Source: Chloroflexota bacterium
Lineage (GTDB): Bacteria > Chloroflexota > Limnocylindria > Limnocylindrales > CSP1-4
Length of the DNA stretch: 43,093 nt
Direction: 5' to 3'
Assembly: GCA_003141455.1 (NCBI GenBank)
Contig: PLMA01000026.1
Span: forward strand, 74,701 to 117,793
The notes beneath the pieces are model-generated. The model did no database searches. It was not told the DNA's origin and saw nothing but the letters and a program-made list of their open reading frames with translations. Positions within the stretch are counted from its first letter, which is position 1. Each line of letters starts with the position of its first letter. Shown here in pieces: positions 7,786 through 16,193 of this stretch. The position numbers were made by a program, and so were the translations under genes.

Positions 7786-8802
7786 ATGACGACGCCGGCG
7801 ACCCCGACTAGTCGCGCCGCCGCGCTTGAATTCCGCGGCGTCACCAAACGCTACGGCTCCGGCGAAGAGTCCACGGGCGCCGTCAACGACCTCTCCTTCA
7901 CGGTCCCCGCCGGAACGATCTGCGTCCTGGTGGGGCCGTCGGGCTGCGGCAAGACGACCAGCCTCAAGATGGTCAACCGCCTCATCGAGCCGACCGGCGG
8001 CCAGATCCTGTTGGATGGCTCGGATGTCATGAGCGAAGACGTCACTGCGCTACGGCGGCGTATCGGCTACGTCATCCAGCAGGTGGGGCTGTTCCCGCAC
8101 CTCACGATCGGCCGAAACGTGGCCGTGGTCCCGGCGCTCATGGGCTGGACCAGGGAGCGCCAGCAGGCCCGAACGGACGAGCTCCTCTCGCTGGTCGGCC
8201 TCGAGCCGGGGCGCTACCGGAACCGTTATCCCTCCCAACTCTCCGGCGGGGAGCGCCAGCGCGTTGGGGTGGCCCGAGCGCTCGCCGCGGATCCGCCGCT
8301 GATGCTCATGGACGAGCCCTTCGCCGCGGTGGACCCGATCGTTCGCCAGCGCCTCCAGGACGAGTTCCTGCGCCTGCAGCGCGCGCTGGCCAAGACGATC
8401 CTCTTCGTCACCCACGACGTCGACGAGGCCATCAAGATGGGCGACCTGATTGCGGTCATGGAGGAGGGCGGTCGCCTGGCCCAATTCGGGCCGCCGGAGG
8501 AGATCCTGGCCCATCCGGCCTCCGATTTCGTGGCCCGCTTCGTGGGTCAGGATCGCGGTCTCAAGCGGCTCTCCCTGAGCACGATCGCGGACCTGCGGAC
8601 GGAGCCGCTCGGCCGGCGCGAGGGTCTCCCCACGTTTTCACCGGATACCACGCTCCGCGATGCTCTATCGATCCTGCTGGTCGCCGATACGAGGGGCGGC
8701 GTCGCCCTCGACGAGGCCGGCCAACCGCGCGGCCTGGTGACCGTCGATGCGATCGCAAGCGCGCTGGCGGACGACAGACCCCGCAGGGCAGCCCGGGCAT
8801 GA
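7786..8802 (+). CDS. opuCA: Osmoprotectant (glycine betaine/choline-type) ABC importer ATP-binding protein
   Basis: A 338-residue ATPase of the OpuCA/ProV family that energises compatible-solute uptake. Visible motifs: Walker A GPSGCGKTT, Q-loop VIQQVGLFPH, signature LSGGERQRVG, Walker B LMLMDEP, switch THD. After residue about 265 a CBS-type segment follows (TFSPDTTLRDALSILLVADT, then GLVTVDAI). In OpuA-like transporters CBS domains sense ionic strength or cyclic dinucleotides; only about one CBS motif is seen here. ATG 7786 has GGGAGG nearby. The stop overlaps the next start as ATGA. Gene order (ATPase, permease, permease, binding protein) and the two distinct permeases support the OpuC type over the OpuA type. 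Confidence 0.92.
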   Translation: MTTPATPTSRAAALEFRGVTKRYGSGEESTGAVNDLSFTVPAGTICVLVGPSGCGKTTSLKMVNRLIEPTGGQILLDGSDVMSEDVTALRRRIGYVIQQVGLFPHLTIGRNVAVVPALMGWTRERQQARTDELLSLVGLEPGRYRNRYPSQLSGGERQRVGVARALAADPPLMLMDEPFAAVDPIVRQRLQDEFLRLQRALAKTILFVTHDVDEAIKMGDLIAVMEEGGRLAQFGPPEEILAHPASDFVARFVGQDRGLKRLSLSTIADLRTEPLGRREGLPTFSPDTTLRDALSILLVADTRGGVALDEAGQPRGLVTVDAIASALADDRPRRAARA

Positions 8803-9467
8803 ACGGTGAGCCGCTCGTCCGCTGGGACTGGTTGTGGGCCCACCTCGGCCCCATCGCCGATCGAATCGGCCAGCACCTGTATCTGACCGCCATCGCGGTC
8901 GGAGTGGGCTTCGTCATCTCCTTCGCCCTCGCGGCGGTCTCGATCAGGCGACGAAGGCTCTATCCGCCCGTCGTGGTCGTCGCGACCGCTTTGTACACGA
9001 TCCCGAGCTTCGCCCTGTTCGCCGCCCTGGTCGCGATCACCGGCCTGTCGATTCTCACGGCCGAGATACCGCTCGTTCTGTACACCTTCATCCTGTTCGT
9101 GCCGAACATCGTCGCGGGCTTCGACGCCGTGCCATGGGACGTCCTCGATGCCGCGGATGGCATGGGCTTCACCGCCGGTCAGCGGTGGTGGCGGGTGGAG
9201 CTTCCGCTGGCGCTGCCCTTGGTGGTGGCGAGCCTCCGTCTCGCCACCGTCTCCACCATCGGCCTGGTCACCGTCTCGGCGATTCTGGGCGACAGATTCG
9301 GGGGCCTGGGCTACTACATCCTCGACGGCTACCACCGCACCTTCACGACTGAGATCCTCGTCGGCGGCCTGCTCTCGATCGGGTTGGCCGTCCTGGCCGA
9401 CCTCGGCTTCGTCCTGCTGCAGCGGGTGCTTACGCCATGGGCGGCGGCCCGAGCCGTGTCCCGCTGA
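8799..9467 (+). CDS. Osmoprotectant ABC importer permease, first subunit
   Basis: A 222-residue inner-membrane permease of the OpuCB/OpuCD (BPD transport) family. It has about six hydrophobic segments and a cytoplasmic EAA-like loop around residues 105-130 (DVLDAADGMGFTAGQRWWRV) that docks on the ATPase. ATG 8799 overlaps the ATPase stop by four bases (ATGA), and its own stop overlaps the next start as TGATG, so expression of the subunits is coupled. It pairs with the next gene to form a heterodimeric channel. Confidence 0.9.
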   Translation: MNGEPLVRWDWLWAHLGPIADRIGQHLYLTAIAVGVGFVISFALAAVSIRRRRLYPPVVVVATALYTIPSFALFAALVAITGLSILTAEIPLVLYTFILFVPNIVAGFDAVPWDVLDAADGMGFTAGQRWWRVELPLALPLVVASLRLATVSTIGLVTVSAILGDRFGGLGYYILDGYHRTFTTEILVGGLLSIGLAVLADLGFVLLQRVLTPWAAARAVSR

Positions 9468-10162
9468 TGGACCTGCTGACGGTGACGGCCCAATGGCTGG
9501 CCGATCCCATGAACTGGCAGGGCCCCAACGGGATTCCGGCCAGACTGTCCGAACACGTTGCTCTCAGCGGCGCGTCTCTCCTGTTGGCGTCTTTGGTCGC
9601 GATCCCGCTGGGGCTCTGGATCGGCCACACCGGGCGCTTCTCGTGGCTGGTGTTGAGCTCCGCCAACGCCTGGCGCGCGTTGCCGTCGTTCGCGGTCATC
9701 GGGCTGCTCGTGCCGTTCACGACGGCGATCGACCCCAATCTCGGCTTCACGCTGTATCCGACCCTCGTGGCCATGATCGTGCTCGCCGGGCCACCGCTCC
9801 TGGTCAACTCCTATCAGGGCATCGCGGGCGTGGATCGCGACCTCGTGGAGGCTGCCCGGGCGATGGGTATGCGGGAGCGCCAGATCCTGCTCGGCCTGGA
9901 GATACCGATCGCCCTGCCGGTTATCGCGACGGGGATCCGGTCCGCGGCAGTCCAGGTGGTGGCGACCGCCACTCTCGGGGCCACCTTCGGGTTCGGGGGC
10001 CTGGGGCGCTACATCGTGCTGGGCGACGCCAATCACGACAACGGCGAGCTGTTCGGCGGAGTCGTGCTCGTGGCGGCGCTGGCCCTGGCGACCCTGGCTC
10101 TCTTTCTGCTCGTCCAGCGGCGCCTGGTTTCGCCGGGCCTGTCGAGCCGGACCGCGGGCTGA
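9467..10162 (+). CDS. Osmoprotectant ABC importer permease, second subunit
   Basis: A 231-residue permease, paralogous to the preceding one. It has a canonical EAA loop DLVEAARAMGMRERQILLGL (about residues 125-144) and six hydrophobic segments. An earlier ATG at 9437 is in frame, but 9467 is preferred because it forms the TGATG overlap seen elsewhere in this window and begins MDLLTVTAQWLADP directly before the first membrane helix. It completes the membrane core of the compatible-solute importer. Confidence 0.9.
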   Translation: MDLLTVTAQWLADPMNWQGPNGIPARLSEHVALSGASLLLASLVAIPLGLWIGHTGRFSWLVLSSANAWRALPSFAVIGLLVPFTTAIDPNLGFTLYPTLVAMIVLAGPPLLVNSYQGIAGVDRDLVEAARAMGMRERQILLGLEIPIALPVIATGIRSAAVQVVATATLGATFGFGGLGRYIVLGDANHDNGELFGGVVLVAALALATLALFLLVQRRLVSPGLSSRTAG

Positions 10163-10230
10163 GCCGGCCCACCCGGTCGACCCGCCAGGCGGTTCATCAG
10201 GCGGTTGTTGCGTCGGTCATTCGACCTTCG

Positions 10231-10246
10231 CCCCGTATAGTCGGGG
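10231..10246 (+). promoter_or_regulatory. Dyad enclosing a TATAGT box upstream of the binding-protein gene
   Basis: CCCCG (10231-10235) and CGGGG (10242-10246) flank TATAGT (10236-10241), a good -10 hexamer match. It lies in the 140-nt gap before the substrate-binding gene, the only sizeable gap in the operon. It may be an internal promoter giving extra binding protein. No convincing -35 was found, and a 9-bp direct repeat CAGGCGGTT (10186, 10198) lies further up. Confidence 0.35.
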
Positions 10247-10302
10247 AACGTCGCGGCGGCCCGATCCCCGGGCTCGCGCGGCACGCACAGGAGGTGACCC
10301 AA

Positions 10303-11220
10303 ATGCGGCTAACCCGCATGCTCGCCCTCGGGGCGTCGATGCTGGTGCTGTTGAGCGCCTGCTCGACGGGTGGGGGCAGCCCATCGCCGGCCAAGACCAC
10401 GGTCAAGATCGGTTCCGACGGGTTCTACGAGTCCAAGCTGATGGCGGAGATCTACGGCCAGGCTCTGGAGGCCAAGGGCTATACCGTCGATAGGACGGGT
10501 CTGGGGCTGACCTCGCGCAAGGTCAGTGCACCCGCCCTCGAGAGCGGCCAGATAGACCTCAAGCCCGAGTACATAGGCAGCGGTCTGGCCTACTACGACC
10601 CGACCAAGACGACCGGCGACCCCGCCGCGAACGCTTCGGCACTCCAGACGATCCTGACCGGCAAGGGCGGAGGGATCACGGTTCTCAACTACTCGCCCGC
10701 GGCAGATCAGAACGCGTTCGTGGTGACTCAGGCGACGGCAACGCAGTACAAGCTCGCCCAAATGAGCGATCTGGCTGCGGCCCAGGCTCAGCTCAAGTTC
10801 GGCGTTGCCACCGACTGCGGGACGAACCCGGTCTGCGCGGCTGCGATCAAGACCGCGTACGGAGTCGACCTGTCGACCGCTTTGCCGCTCTCGGCGTGCG
10901 ACCAACCGATGGTCGACGCCCTCACGGCTGGCACGATAACGGTCGGCGAATTGTGCTCGACGCAGCCCGACATCCTCAAGAACGGCTGGGTGCTCCTGAC
11001 CGACGACAAGCACACCCAACCGGCGGACAACATCGCCCCGCTCGTTCGGAATGACTTGCTGGCCAAGGTCGACCAGACCGCCTTCGAGGCGGTTCTCAAC
11101 GCCGTCTCGGCCAAGATGACGACGGTCGATCTCACCAAGCTCAACGCGGAGTTCGTCTTCGACAAGAAGGACATAGCCGCGATCGCGACGGAGTGGCTGA
11201 AGGCCAACGGCTTCGTCTGA
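10303..11220 (+). CDS. opuCC: Osmoprotectant ABC importer substrate-binding lipoprotein
   Basis: A 305-residue OpuAC/ProX-type binding protein. The lipobox LLSAC (Cys20) anchors it outside the membrane. The mature part opens with VKIGSDGFYESKLMAEIYGQ and continues through GQIDLKPEYIGSGLAYY, both typical of quaternary-ammonium-binding proteins of this class. Four further cysteines in the second lobe might form disulfides. The long open frame upstream is antisense-type noise. ATG 10303 is fixed by a near-perfect AGGAGGTGA at 10289-10297, stronger than the sites of the other subunits, which fits the higher amount of binding protein needed. It ends at the terminator at 11242-11271. Confidence 0.92.
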   Translation: MRLTRMLALGASMLVLLSACSTGGGSPSPAKTTVKIGSDGFYESKLMAEIYGQALEAKGYTVDRTGLGLTSRKVSAPALESGQIDLKPEYIGSGLAYYDPTKTTGDPAANASALQTILTGKGGGITVLNYSPAADQNAFVVTQATATQYKLAQMSDLAAAQAQLKFGVATDCGTNPVCAAAIKTAYGVDLSTALPLSACDQPMVDALTAGTITVGELCSTQPDILKNGWVLLTDDKHTQPADNIAPLVRNDLLAKVDQTAFEAVLNAVSAKMTTVDLTKLNAEFVFDKKDIAAIATEWLKANGFV

Positions 11221-11241
11221 TCGATACCGCATAGTCGAGTC

Positions 11242-11271
11242 AGATGCCCCGCCCTCACCGGCGGGGCATCT
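11242..11271. terminator. Bidirectional terminator after the opu operon
   Basis: AGATGCCCCGCC (11242-11253) pairs perfectly with 11260-11271 around a 6-nt loop. It lies between the opu operon stop (11220) and the convergent MFS gene stop (11310). Confidence 0.8.
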
Positions 11272-11309
11272 CGCTTCCTGCGATCAGGCGCTCGACGGCC
11301 CGCCGGCCT

Positions 11310-12851
11310 CTACGTGCGCTTCGGGTCGCGGATGCCCACTGCGTTGATAGCGGCTCCGGCCAGGAGGAGTCCGGAAGCCAGACCCATGGCTAGGTGGAAC
11401 GAATCCGTGGAAGCCTCGCGAGCCGCGGCGGCGACCGCGGGCACGACCGACGGATCCGGCCGATTCAGCGGCGGAATCTCCTTCCGGATCTGCGGCGACG
11501 ACGTGTCGATTCCAGGGACCCTGCTGGAGAGATCGGCGTAGAAGGCGCCGGTGATCGCGACGAAGATCAGCGCTCCGGCGAGCTGCGGACCCACTCGCGA
11601 GATAGCGTTGTTGACCGCCGACCCAAGGCCCGCCCGAGCCTCCGGTATCGACGCCATCAATGCAGTGGTTAGCGGCGTCACGGTGATGGCGATCCCCAGC
11701 CCGAAGAGCAGCGTGGCGGGCAGGAAGTCCATCAGATAACCGCTCGACGGCAGCCAGCTGGCCGGGTCGCCCGGCTGAAGGTTCCAGGCCTTGCTGTCGG
11801 CGGGTATCCGTGTGAGCCACAGGATTCCGCAGCCCATCAGGGCGGGACCGATCGTCATGAATCGCCGGAATCCAAAACGCGCCGACAACGCGCCCATTCG
11901 CGGCGACAGCAGGATCAGCAGCAGCGCGCCCGGAACGCCGATCAGGCCGGCCGCGGCCGCGGAGTACTCGAGCGTCCCCTGGCTGAAGATCGATTGCTGG
12001 TAGCCGACGACGTACAGGGCCCCGTAGATCACGAAGGTCGAAAGGTTCACCACCGCGAAGTTGCGTGATCGGAAGAGCCCGAGCGGGACGAGGGGATGGC
12101 TGCCGCGAGCCATGTGGATGACGAAGACGGCGGCCGCGATTGCGCCAACGAGCAGCGCCACCGGGCCGACCGCGTCGTTCCAGTCGTGCTGCTGGCCGTA
12201 GATCGCCCCGAACGAGAGCCCGCCCACGGCCAGCGCGACGACCGCCGCTCCGGCCCAGTCGAAGGTTCGGTCCGCGTCCGGGTCGCGGCTCTCTTCGACG
12301 TAGTGCCACGTGGCCCATAGCGCCAGCGCGATCAGCGGCACGTTCAGGAAGAAGACCGCCCGCCATGAGATCGTCTCGACGAGCACGCCGCCCACGAACG
12401 GCCCGAGGATCGAAGTCGCCGCGGATGCTGCGGCCCACAGACCGAAGGCGCGGCCTCGTTCGGCGCCCTGGAACGTGGCCGTCAGCAGCGCCAGCGACCC
12501 CGGCACGAGCAGCGCCCCGGCCGCACCCTGAACTATCCGGAACAGGATCAGCGTCTCCATGTTTGGCGCCAGGCCGCACAGGACGGACGCGACGCCGAAC
12601 CCCACCAGCCCGATCACGAACAGGCGGCGGCGACCGTAGACGTCGGCCAGGGCGCCGGCCAGGATCAGCAGGGCGCTCAGGCTGAGCAAATAGGCGTTGT
12701 AGACGTAGGACTGGCCTTCGAGGACGCCGAAGAAACCGCTCGGCAGGTCCTGCCCGATCCGCTGCAGGGCCACGTTGACGACTGTCGAGTCGAGGAAGAC
12801 GACTCCCGTGCCGAGGATGGCCGCGAGCAGTGTCCCGGTCTTGCGGTTCAC
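11310..12851 (-). CDS. 14-TM MFS exporter, DHA2 (EmrB/QacA) family
   Basis: A 513-residue proton-driven drug/metabolite exporter. Motif A-like GALADVYGRRRLFVIG follows the second helix, and the N-terminal FLDSTVVNVALQRIG matches DHA2 motif D1. The hydrophobic profile fits 14 helices, with a long extracytoplasmic loop near 430-470. GTG 12849-12851 overlaps the stop of the cyclase-STAND gene (GTGA), so it is the last gene of that operon. Its position suggests that export is controlled by the upstream regulator. The substrate is unknown. Confidence 0.9.
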   Translation of the reverse strand: MNRKTGTLLAAILGTGVVFLDSTVVNVALQRIGQDLPSGFFGVLEGQSYVYNAYLLSLSALLILAGALADVYGRRRLFVIGLVGFGVASVLCGLAPNMETLILFRIVQGAAGALLVPGSLALLTATFQGAERGRAFGLWAAASAATSILGPFVGGVLVETISWRAVFFLNVPLIALALWATWHYVEESRDPDADRTFDWAGAAVVALAVGGLSFGAIYGQQHDWNDAVGPVALLVGAIAAAVFVIHMARGSHPLVPLGLFRSRNFAVVNLSTFVIYGALYVVGYQQSIFSQGTLEYSAAAAGLIGVPGALLLILLSPRMGALSARFGFRRFMTIGPALMGCGILWLTRIPADSKAWNLQPGDPASWLPSSGYLMDFLPATLLFGLGIAITVTPLTTALMASIPEARAGLGSAVNNAISRVGPQLAGALIFVAITGAFYADLSSRVPGIDTSSPQIRKEIPPLNRPDPSVVPAVAAAAREASTDSFHLAMGLASGLLLAGAAINAVGIRDPKRT

Positions 12852-15529
12852 GTGGTTGGTGCGGTCGAGGGCGCGGGCGGCTCAGCCGTCGCAAGGGCCG
12901 CGGTGCCTGCCAGGGCGTATTCGACCGCCTGCTCGACTGACATCCTCCGGCCCTCGTCGATCGCGGCCGCGACTGCGGCGGGATCGAGCGAGCTGACATC
13001 CGGACGGCCTTCTTCGATGCGGCCTGCGAGCGAGCCGAGCTGCGCCCCTCCGACGTCCGCGAGCCTCAGGGAGGCCGCATCGAGGCGGACAGCCCGCAGG
13101 ACGTCGCCCGCTGCCGCGGCGAGCAGGCTGAAGTCGCCAAGCAGGATGGTGACACCCGAAACGTCGCCCACCGCGGCGAAGTGCTCGAGGGCCTCTCGCC
13201 ACAGCGGCGCGGAACGAGATGTCGTCTGGCCCAGCCCGTGATAGGCCAGCCCCAGCATACGTAGAGCCCAGGCGAGGCTGAATGGGTCCTTTACCGTCCG
13301 CAGCATGGCCACGTCTTCGAGAAGCGTGTCCCGCGCGGCTTCGTTGTCGCCGCCGAAGTAGTGGGCATTGCCCAGTCCCCACAGGACTCGCGCGGCCATC
13401 TCCCGGTCTCCAAGCTCCCGGAAGATGGCCAGGCTTTCCTCGAACGCCGGCATCGAGCGGGCGACATTCTCCCGGTTGACCAGCATCGGGAAGGCCCAGT
13501 TATAGAGGGCGTTGGCGATTGCCCGCCGGTCGCCGATCTTTCGGCAGATCTCGAGGCAGGCCTCGTAGTACTGCATCGCCTCGGGCATCTGAGCCCGCCA
13601 GTAGGCGACACCACCGGCGGCTTCGAGGGCTTGTGCCCTGGAATTGGGATACGACTCGACGTCCGGCATGGCCAGGAGTCGCTCCAACCACCCGGCGCCC
13701 TCGGAGAGCAAGCCTCTCATCTGCCAGAACCGCCACAGGGCAGACCCCAGCCGCAGGCCCGTGTCGACAGCATCATGCTCGATCGACCAGGCGAGTGCGG
13801 CGCGGAGATTGCCGTTCTCCAGATCGAGCCGGTCAAGGAGCCGTTTCTGGTCGGGGCCCGTCAAGCCCGGCGCCGCCGCCTCGGCCAGATCCCGGCAGAA
13901 GGCGGCGTGGCGCTCGGCTACTTCGGCGGCTATCTCCAGTTCTGCGAGTCTCTCCAGGGCGAATTCCCGGATGACCAAGAGCATCGAGAAGCGCGGTTCA
14001 CCGTCCGTTTGGTCCTGCCGGATCAGACTCTGATCGACCAGGTCCGCAAGCCCGGCGAGGAGATCGAAACCTTCTCCGCCACAGACGGCCTCCGCCGCTT
14101 CCAGGTCGGCGCCGCTAACAAATACCGCAAGACAGGCGAACAACCGCCGTGCCTGTTCGTCGAGCAGGTCGTAGCTCCAGGCAATCGCGCCCCTCAAGGT
14201 CTGCTGTCGGGCCGGAAGGTCGCGCGAACCGGAGTTGAGCGTGTCGAGGCGCTGACCCAGCCGCGTTAGCAACGCCTGCGGCGGCAGCAGCCTGGTCCGC
14301 GCGGCGGCAAGCTCGATTGCGAGCGGTAGGCCGTCCAGGAGAGCGCATATCTCGGCCACGGCCCGGGCGTTGGCGGCACTGAGCCTGAAGTCGGGATTGA
14401 CTGCCGTGGCGCGTTCGAGGAAGAGCGCGACCGACTCGTACCGTGCCAGCTCCGCGGGCTCAGGAACGGCTCCCGCACCAGGCAGACCGAGAGGCGGGAC
14501 GGGGAACTCCCGCTCACCGTAGATGTGCAATGGCGACCGGCTCGTGACCACGACGCGAAGCCCGGGACTGGCCCGCAGAAGCTCCCCAACGAGCGCCGCG
14601 GCTCCCTGGACCTGTTCGAAATTGTCCAGGACCATGAGGAGGCGTCGGTCACGGAGGTACTCGGTCAATCTGGCGACCGGCGGCTGGTTCACGGCCTCTC
14701 GCATTCCGAGGGCTTGCACGATGGCCGGCGCGACCATATTGGCGTCGTCGATGGGTCCGAGAGGGACGAAGAAGACGCCGTCGGGGTAATCGCCGATCAC
14801 TTCTGCTGCCAGCTGGAGGCTGAGACGCGTCTTGCCCGTGCCGCCCGGGCCTGTCAGCGTAAGCAGTCGGGCAGTAGCGAGTAGACGCGTTGTCTCGGAG
14901 ACCTCTCGCGCACGCCCCACGAAGCTCGTCAGCTGAGTGGGCAGGTTGTTGGGAGTTGCATCGAGCGAGCGCAGTGCCGGGAATTGCGAAGGCAAGCCGG
15001 CGATGACCGTTTCGAAGATGTGCTCCGGCTGTGCGAGGTCCTTGAGCCGGTGCCGGCTCAGGTCGCGGAGCTCGACGCCCACGGGCAGTGAGTTCTCCAC
15101 AAGGGCGCGCGTTGTGTCGGACAAGAGGACCTGTCCGCCGTGGCCCACTGCCGCGATCCTGGCGGCTCGATGGACGTCCAGGCCGACGTAGGTGCCGTCG
15201 CGCACGACCCCCTCGCCCGTATGCAGCCCCATTCGCACTCGCACGGAAGCGCCGTCGGGCCATTGCCGGGCGGACAGCGCGCGCTGCGCCGCCACGCTGG
15301 CCGCCAGTGCGGACGGGGCGCTCGCGAAGGCTGCGAACAGCGCATCCCCTTCGGAGCCGAATGCCGCCCCACCAGCCTTGTCCACCGCCTCGCGGAGCAG
15401 GCGGTGATGCTCGCTCAGCAGCTCCGGGTATCCATCACCGAGTTGTTGGAGCAACCGCGTCGAGCCCTCTATGTCCGTGAACAGGAAGGTCACGGTCCCG
15501 ATGGGAAGGGCTTGCGTGGGTGGCGCCAC
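12848..15529 (-). CDS. Class III nucleotide cyclase - STAND (NB-ARC-like) ATPase - TPR signalling protein
   Basis: An 893-residue multidomain protein. Residues about 10-175 are a class III adenylate/guanylate cyclase domain with metal-binding Asp19 (FTDIEGST) and Asp62 (GSEGDALFAAF) and the RAARI segment near 121-125. His120 replaces the usual Asn (VHRAAR versus VNRAAR), and the base-specifying Lys is not obvious, so activity is uncertain. Residues about 200-480 are a STAND/AfsR-MalT-type ATPase with Walker A GPGGTGKT (227-234) and Walker B LLMVLDN. The rest is TPR-like helical repeats. No DNA-binding domain is seen at either end, unlike AfsR. The GTG start lies one base past the stop of the cyclic-nucleotide-binding gene and has no clear Shine-Dalgarno, so translation is probably coupled. 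It overlaps the MFS gene start. Confidence 0.9.
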   Translation of the reverse strand: MAPPTQALPIGTVTFLFTDIEGSTRLLQQLGDGYPELLSEHHRLLREAVDKAGGAAFGSEGDALFAAFASAPSALAASVAAQRALSARQWPDGASVRVRMGLHTGEGVVRDGTYVGLDVHRAARIAAVGHGGQVLLSDTTRALVENSLPVGVELRDLSRHRLKDLAQPEHIFETVIAGLPSQFPALRSLDATPNNLPTQLTSFVGRAREVSETTRLLATARLLTLTGPGGTGKTRLSLQLAAEVIGDYPDGVFFVPLGPIDDANMVAPAIVQALGMREAVNQPPVARLTEYLRDRRLLMVLDNFEQVQGAAALVGELLRASPGLRVVVTSRSPLHIYGEREFPVPPLGLPGAGAVPEPAELARYESVALFLERATAVNPDFRLSAANARAVAEICALLDGLPLAIELAAARTRLLPPQALLTRLGQRLDTLNSGSRDLPARQQTLRGAIAWSYDLLDEQARRLFACLAVFVSGADLEAAEAVCGGEGFDLLAGLADLVDQSLIRQDQTDGEPRFSMLLVIREFALERLAELEIAAEVAERHAAFCRDLAEAAAPGLTGPDQKRLLDRLDLENGNLRAALAWSIEHDAVDTGLRLGSALWRFWQMRGLLSEGAGWLERLLAMPDVESYPNSRAQALEAAGGVAYWRAQMPEAMQYYEACLEICRKIGDRRAIANALYNWAFPMLVNRENVARSMPAFEESLAIFRELGDREMAARVLWGLGNAHYFGGDNEAARDTLLEDVAMLRTVKDPFSLAWALRMLGLAYHGLGQTTSRSAPLWREALEHFAAVGDVSGVTILLGDFSLLAAAAGDVLRAVRLDAASLRLADVGGAQLGSLAGRIEEGRPDVSSLDPAAVAAAIDEGRRMSVEQAVEYALAGTAALATAEPPAPSTAPTT

Positions 15530-15530
15530 G

Positions 15531-15959
15531 TCAGTGGTGGCTCTCGGCGGAGAGGGCTCGCAGACGGCGAGTCACCTCCTTGAGAACGGCCACAGCGATC
15601 CGGGGCTCCGTCTCGAGGAGCCGCTGGAATTCCCACGCGGGGAGCGCCAGGCAGGTGGTCGGCTCGTCGGCCACGACCGAGGCGACACGCGGTTTCCGGT
15701 CGATCAACGACAGCTCACCAAAGAACTGGCCTGGCCCGAGTCTGGCCAGCACCTCGCCGTCCCGAACGACGCTGACCGAGCCGGTCACGATCAGGAAGAA
15801 GCCGGCCTCGATCTCGCCCTGCCGGGCGATTCGCCGTCCCTTCGAGAACTCCACCTCTACGGAGCGCCGACCGATGGCAGCGCGGCCTCGAGCGCCCGTG
15901 CCCGAGAAGAGCCCGACGTCTTTCAGCAGCTGGGCCCGTTGCGCCGGCGTGAGCGCCAT
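15531..15959 (-). CDS. Stand-alone cyclic nucleotide-binding domain protein
   Basis: A 142-residue cytoplasmic protein consisting of a single CAP-type cNMP-binding domain. The phosphate-binding cassette GQFFGELSLIDRKPRVAS (about 78-95) retains the two key residues, Glu82 and Arg91, so cAMP or cGMP binding is plausible. No helix-turn-helix follows, so it is not a CRP transcription factor. It is the first gene of an operon with a class III cyclase-STAND protein one base downstream, suggesting that it reads the product of that cyclase. A second solo domain is encoded divergently. Confidence 0.9.
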   Translation of the reverse strand: MALTPAQRAQLLKDVGLFSGTGARGRAAIGRRSVEVEFSKGRRIARQGEIEAGFFLIVTGSVSVVRDGEVLARLGPGQFFGELSLIDRKPRVASVVADEPTTCLALPAWEFQRLLETEPRIAVAVLKEVTRRLRALSAESHH

Positions 15960-16193
15960 GCGCTGCCCTCCAATGCGGCCCGGGTCGACTCCGGGGTGAC
16001 CGGATGCTGATGGGGCGCCGTAGGCATGTCAACGGACGTCGCGGGCGTTGCGCCAGGCGCGGAGAACTCTCCAAAACGGGAACGAAAGGGAGGGAATCGG
16101 TCGAAACGCGGTCGCTGGTAACACCATGTGCCCCATCAAGGAAGTCGGTCGCGGTGGTCTTGCCGCGACGGTTCCTGCCACGGAGGAGCGTCT
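15960..16193. promoter_or_regulatory. Divergent intergenic region between two cNMP-binding genes
   Basis: This 234-base region must contain the promoters of both signalling operons. I see no clear -35/-10 pair. A small hairpin, GTCGCGG (16148-16154) with CCGCGAC (16163-16169), lies 25 bases before the plus-strand start. A purine-rich patch is at about 16070-16095. No small ORF stands out. Confidence 0.4.

Noticed and set aside
9148-10302. Long in-frame extension upstream of the osmoprotectant-binding protein
   Set aside because: It overlaps both permease genes in another frame and is Arg/Gly/Pro-rich. The signal peptide and a near-perfect Shine-Dalgarno fix the start at 10303.
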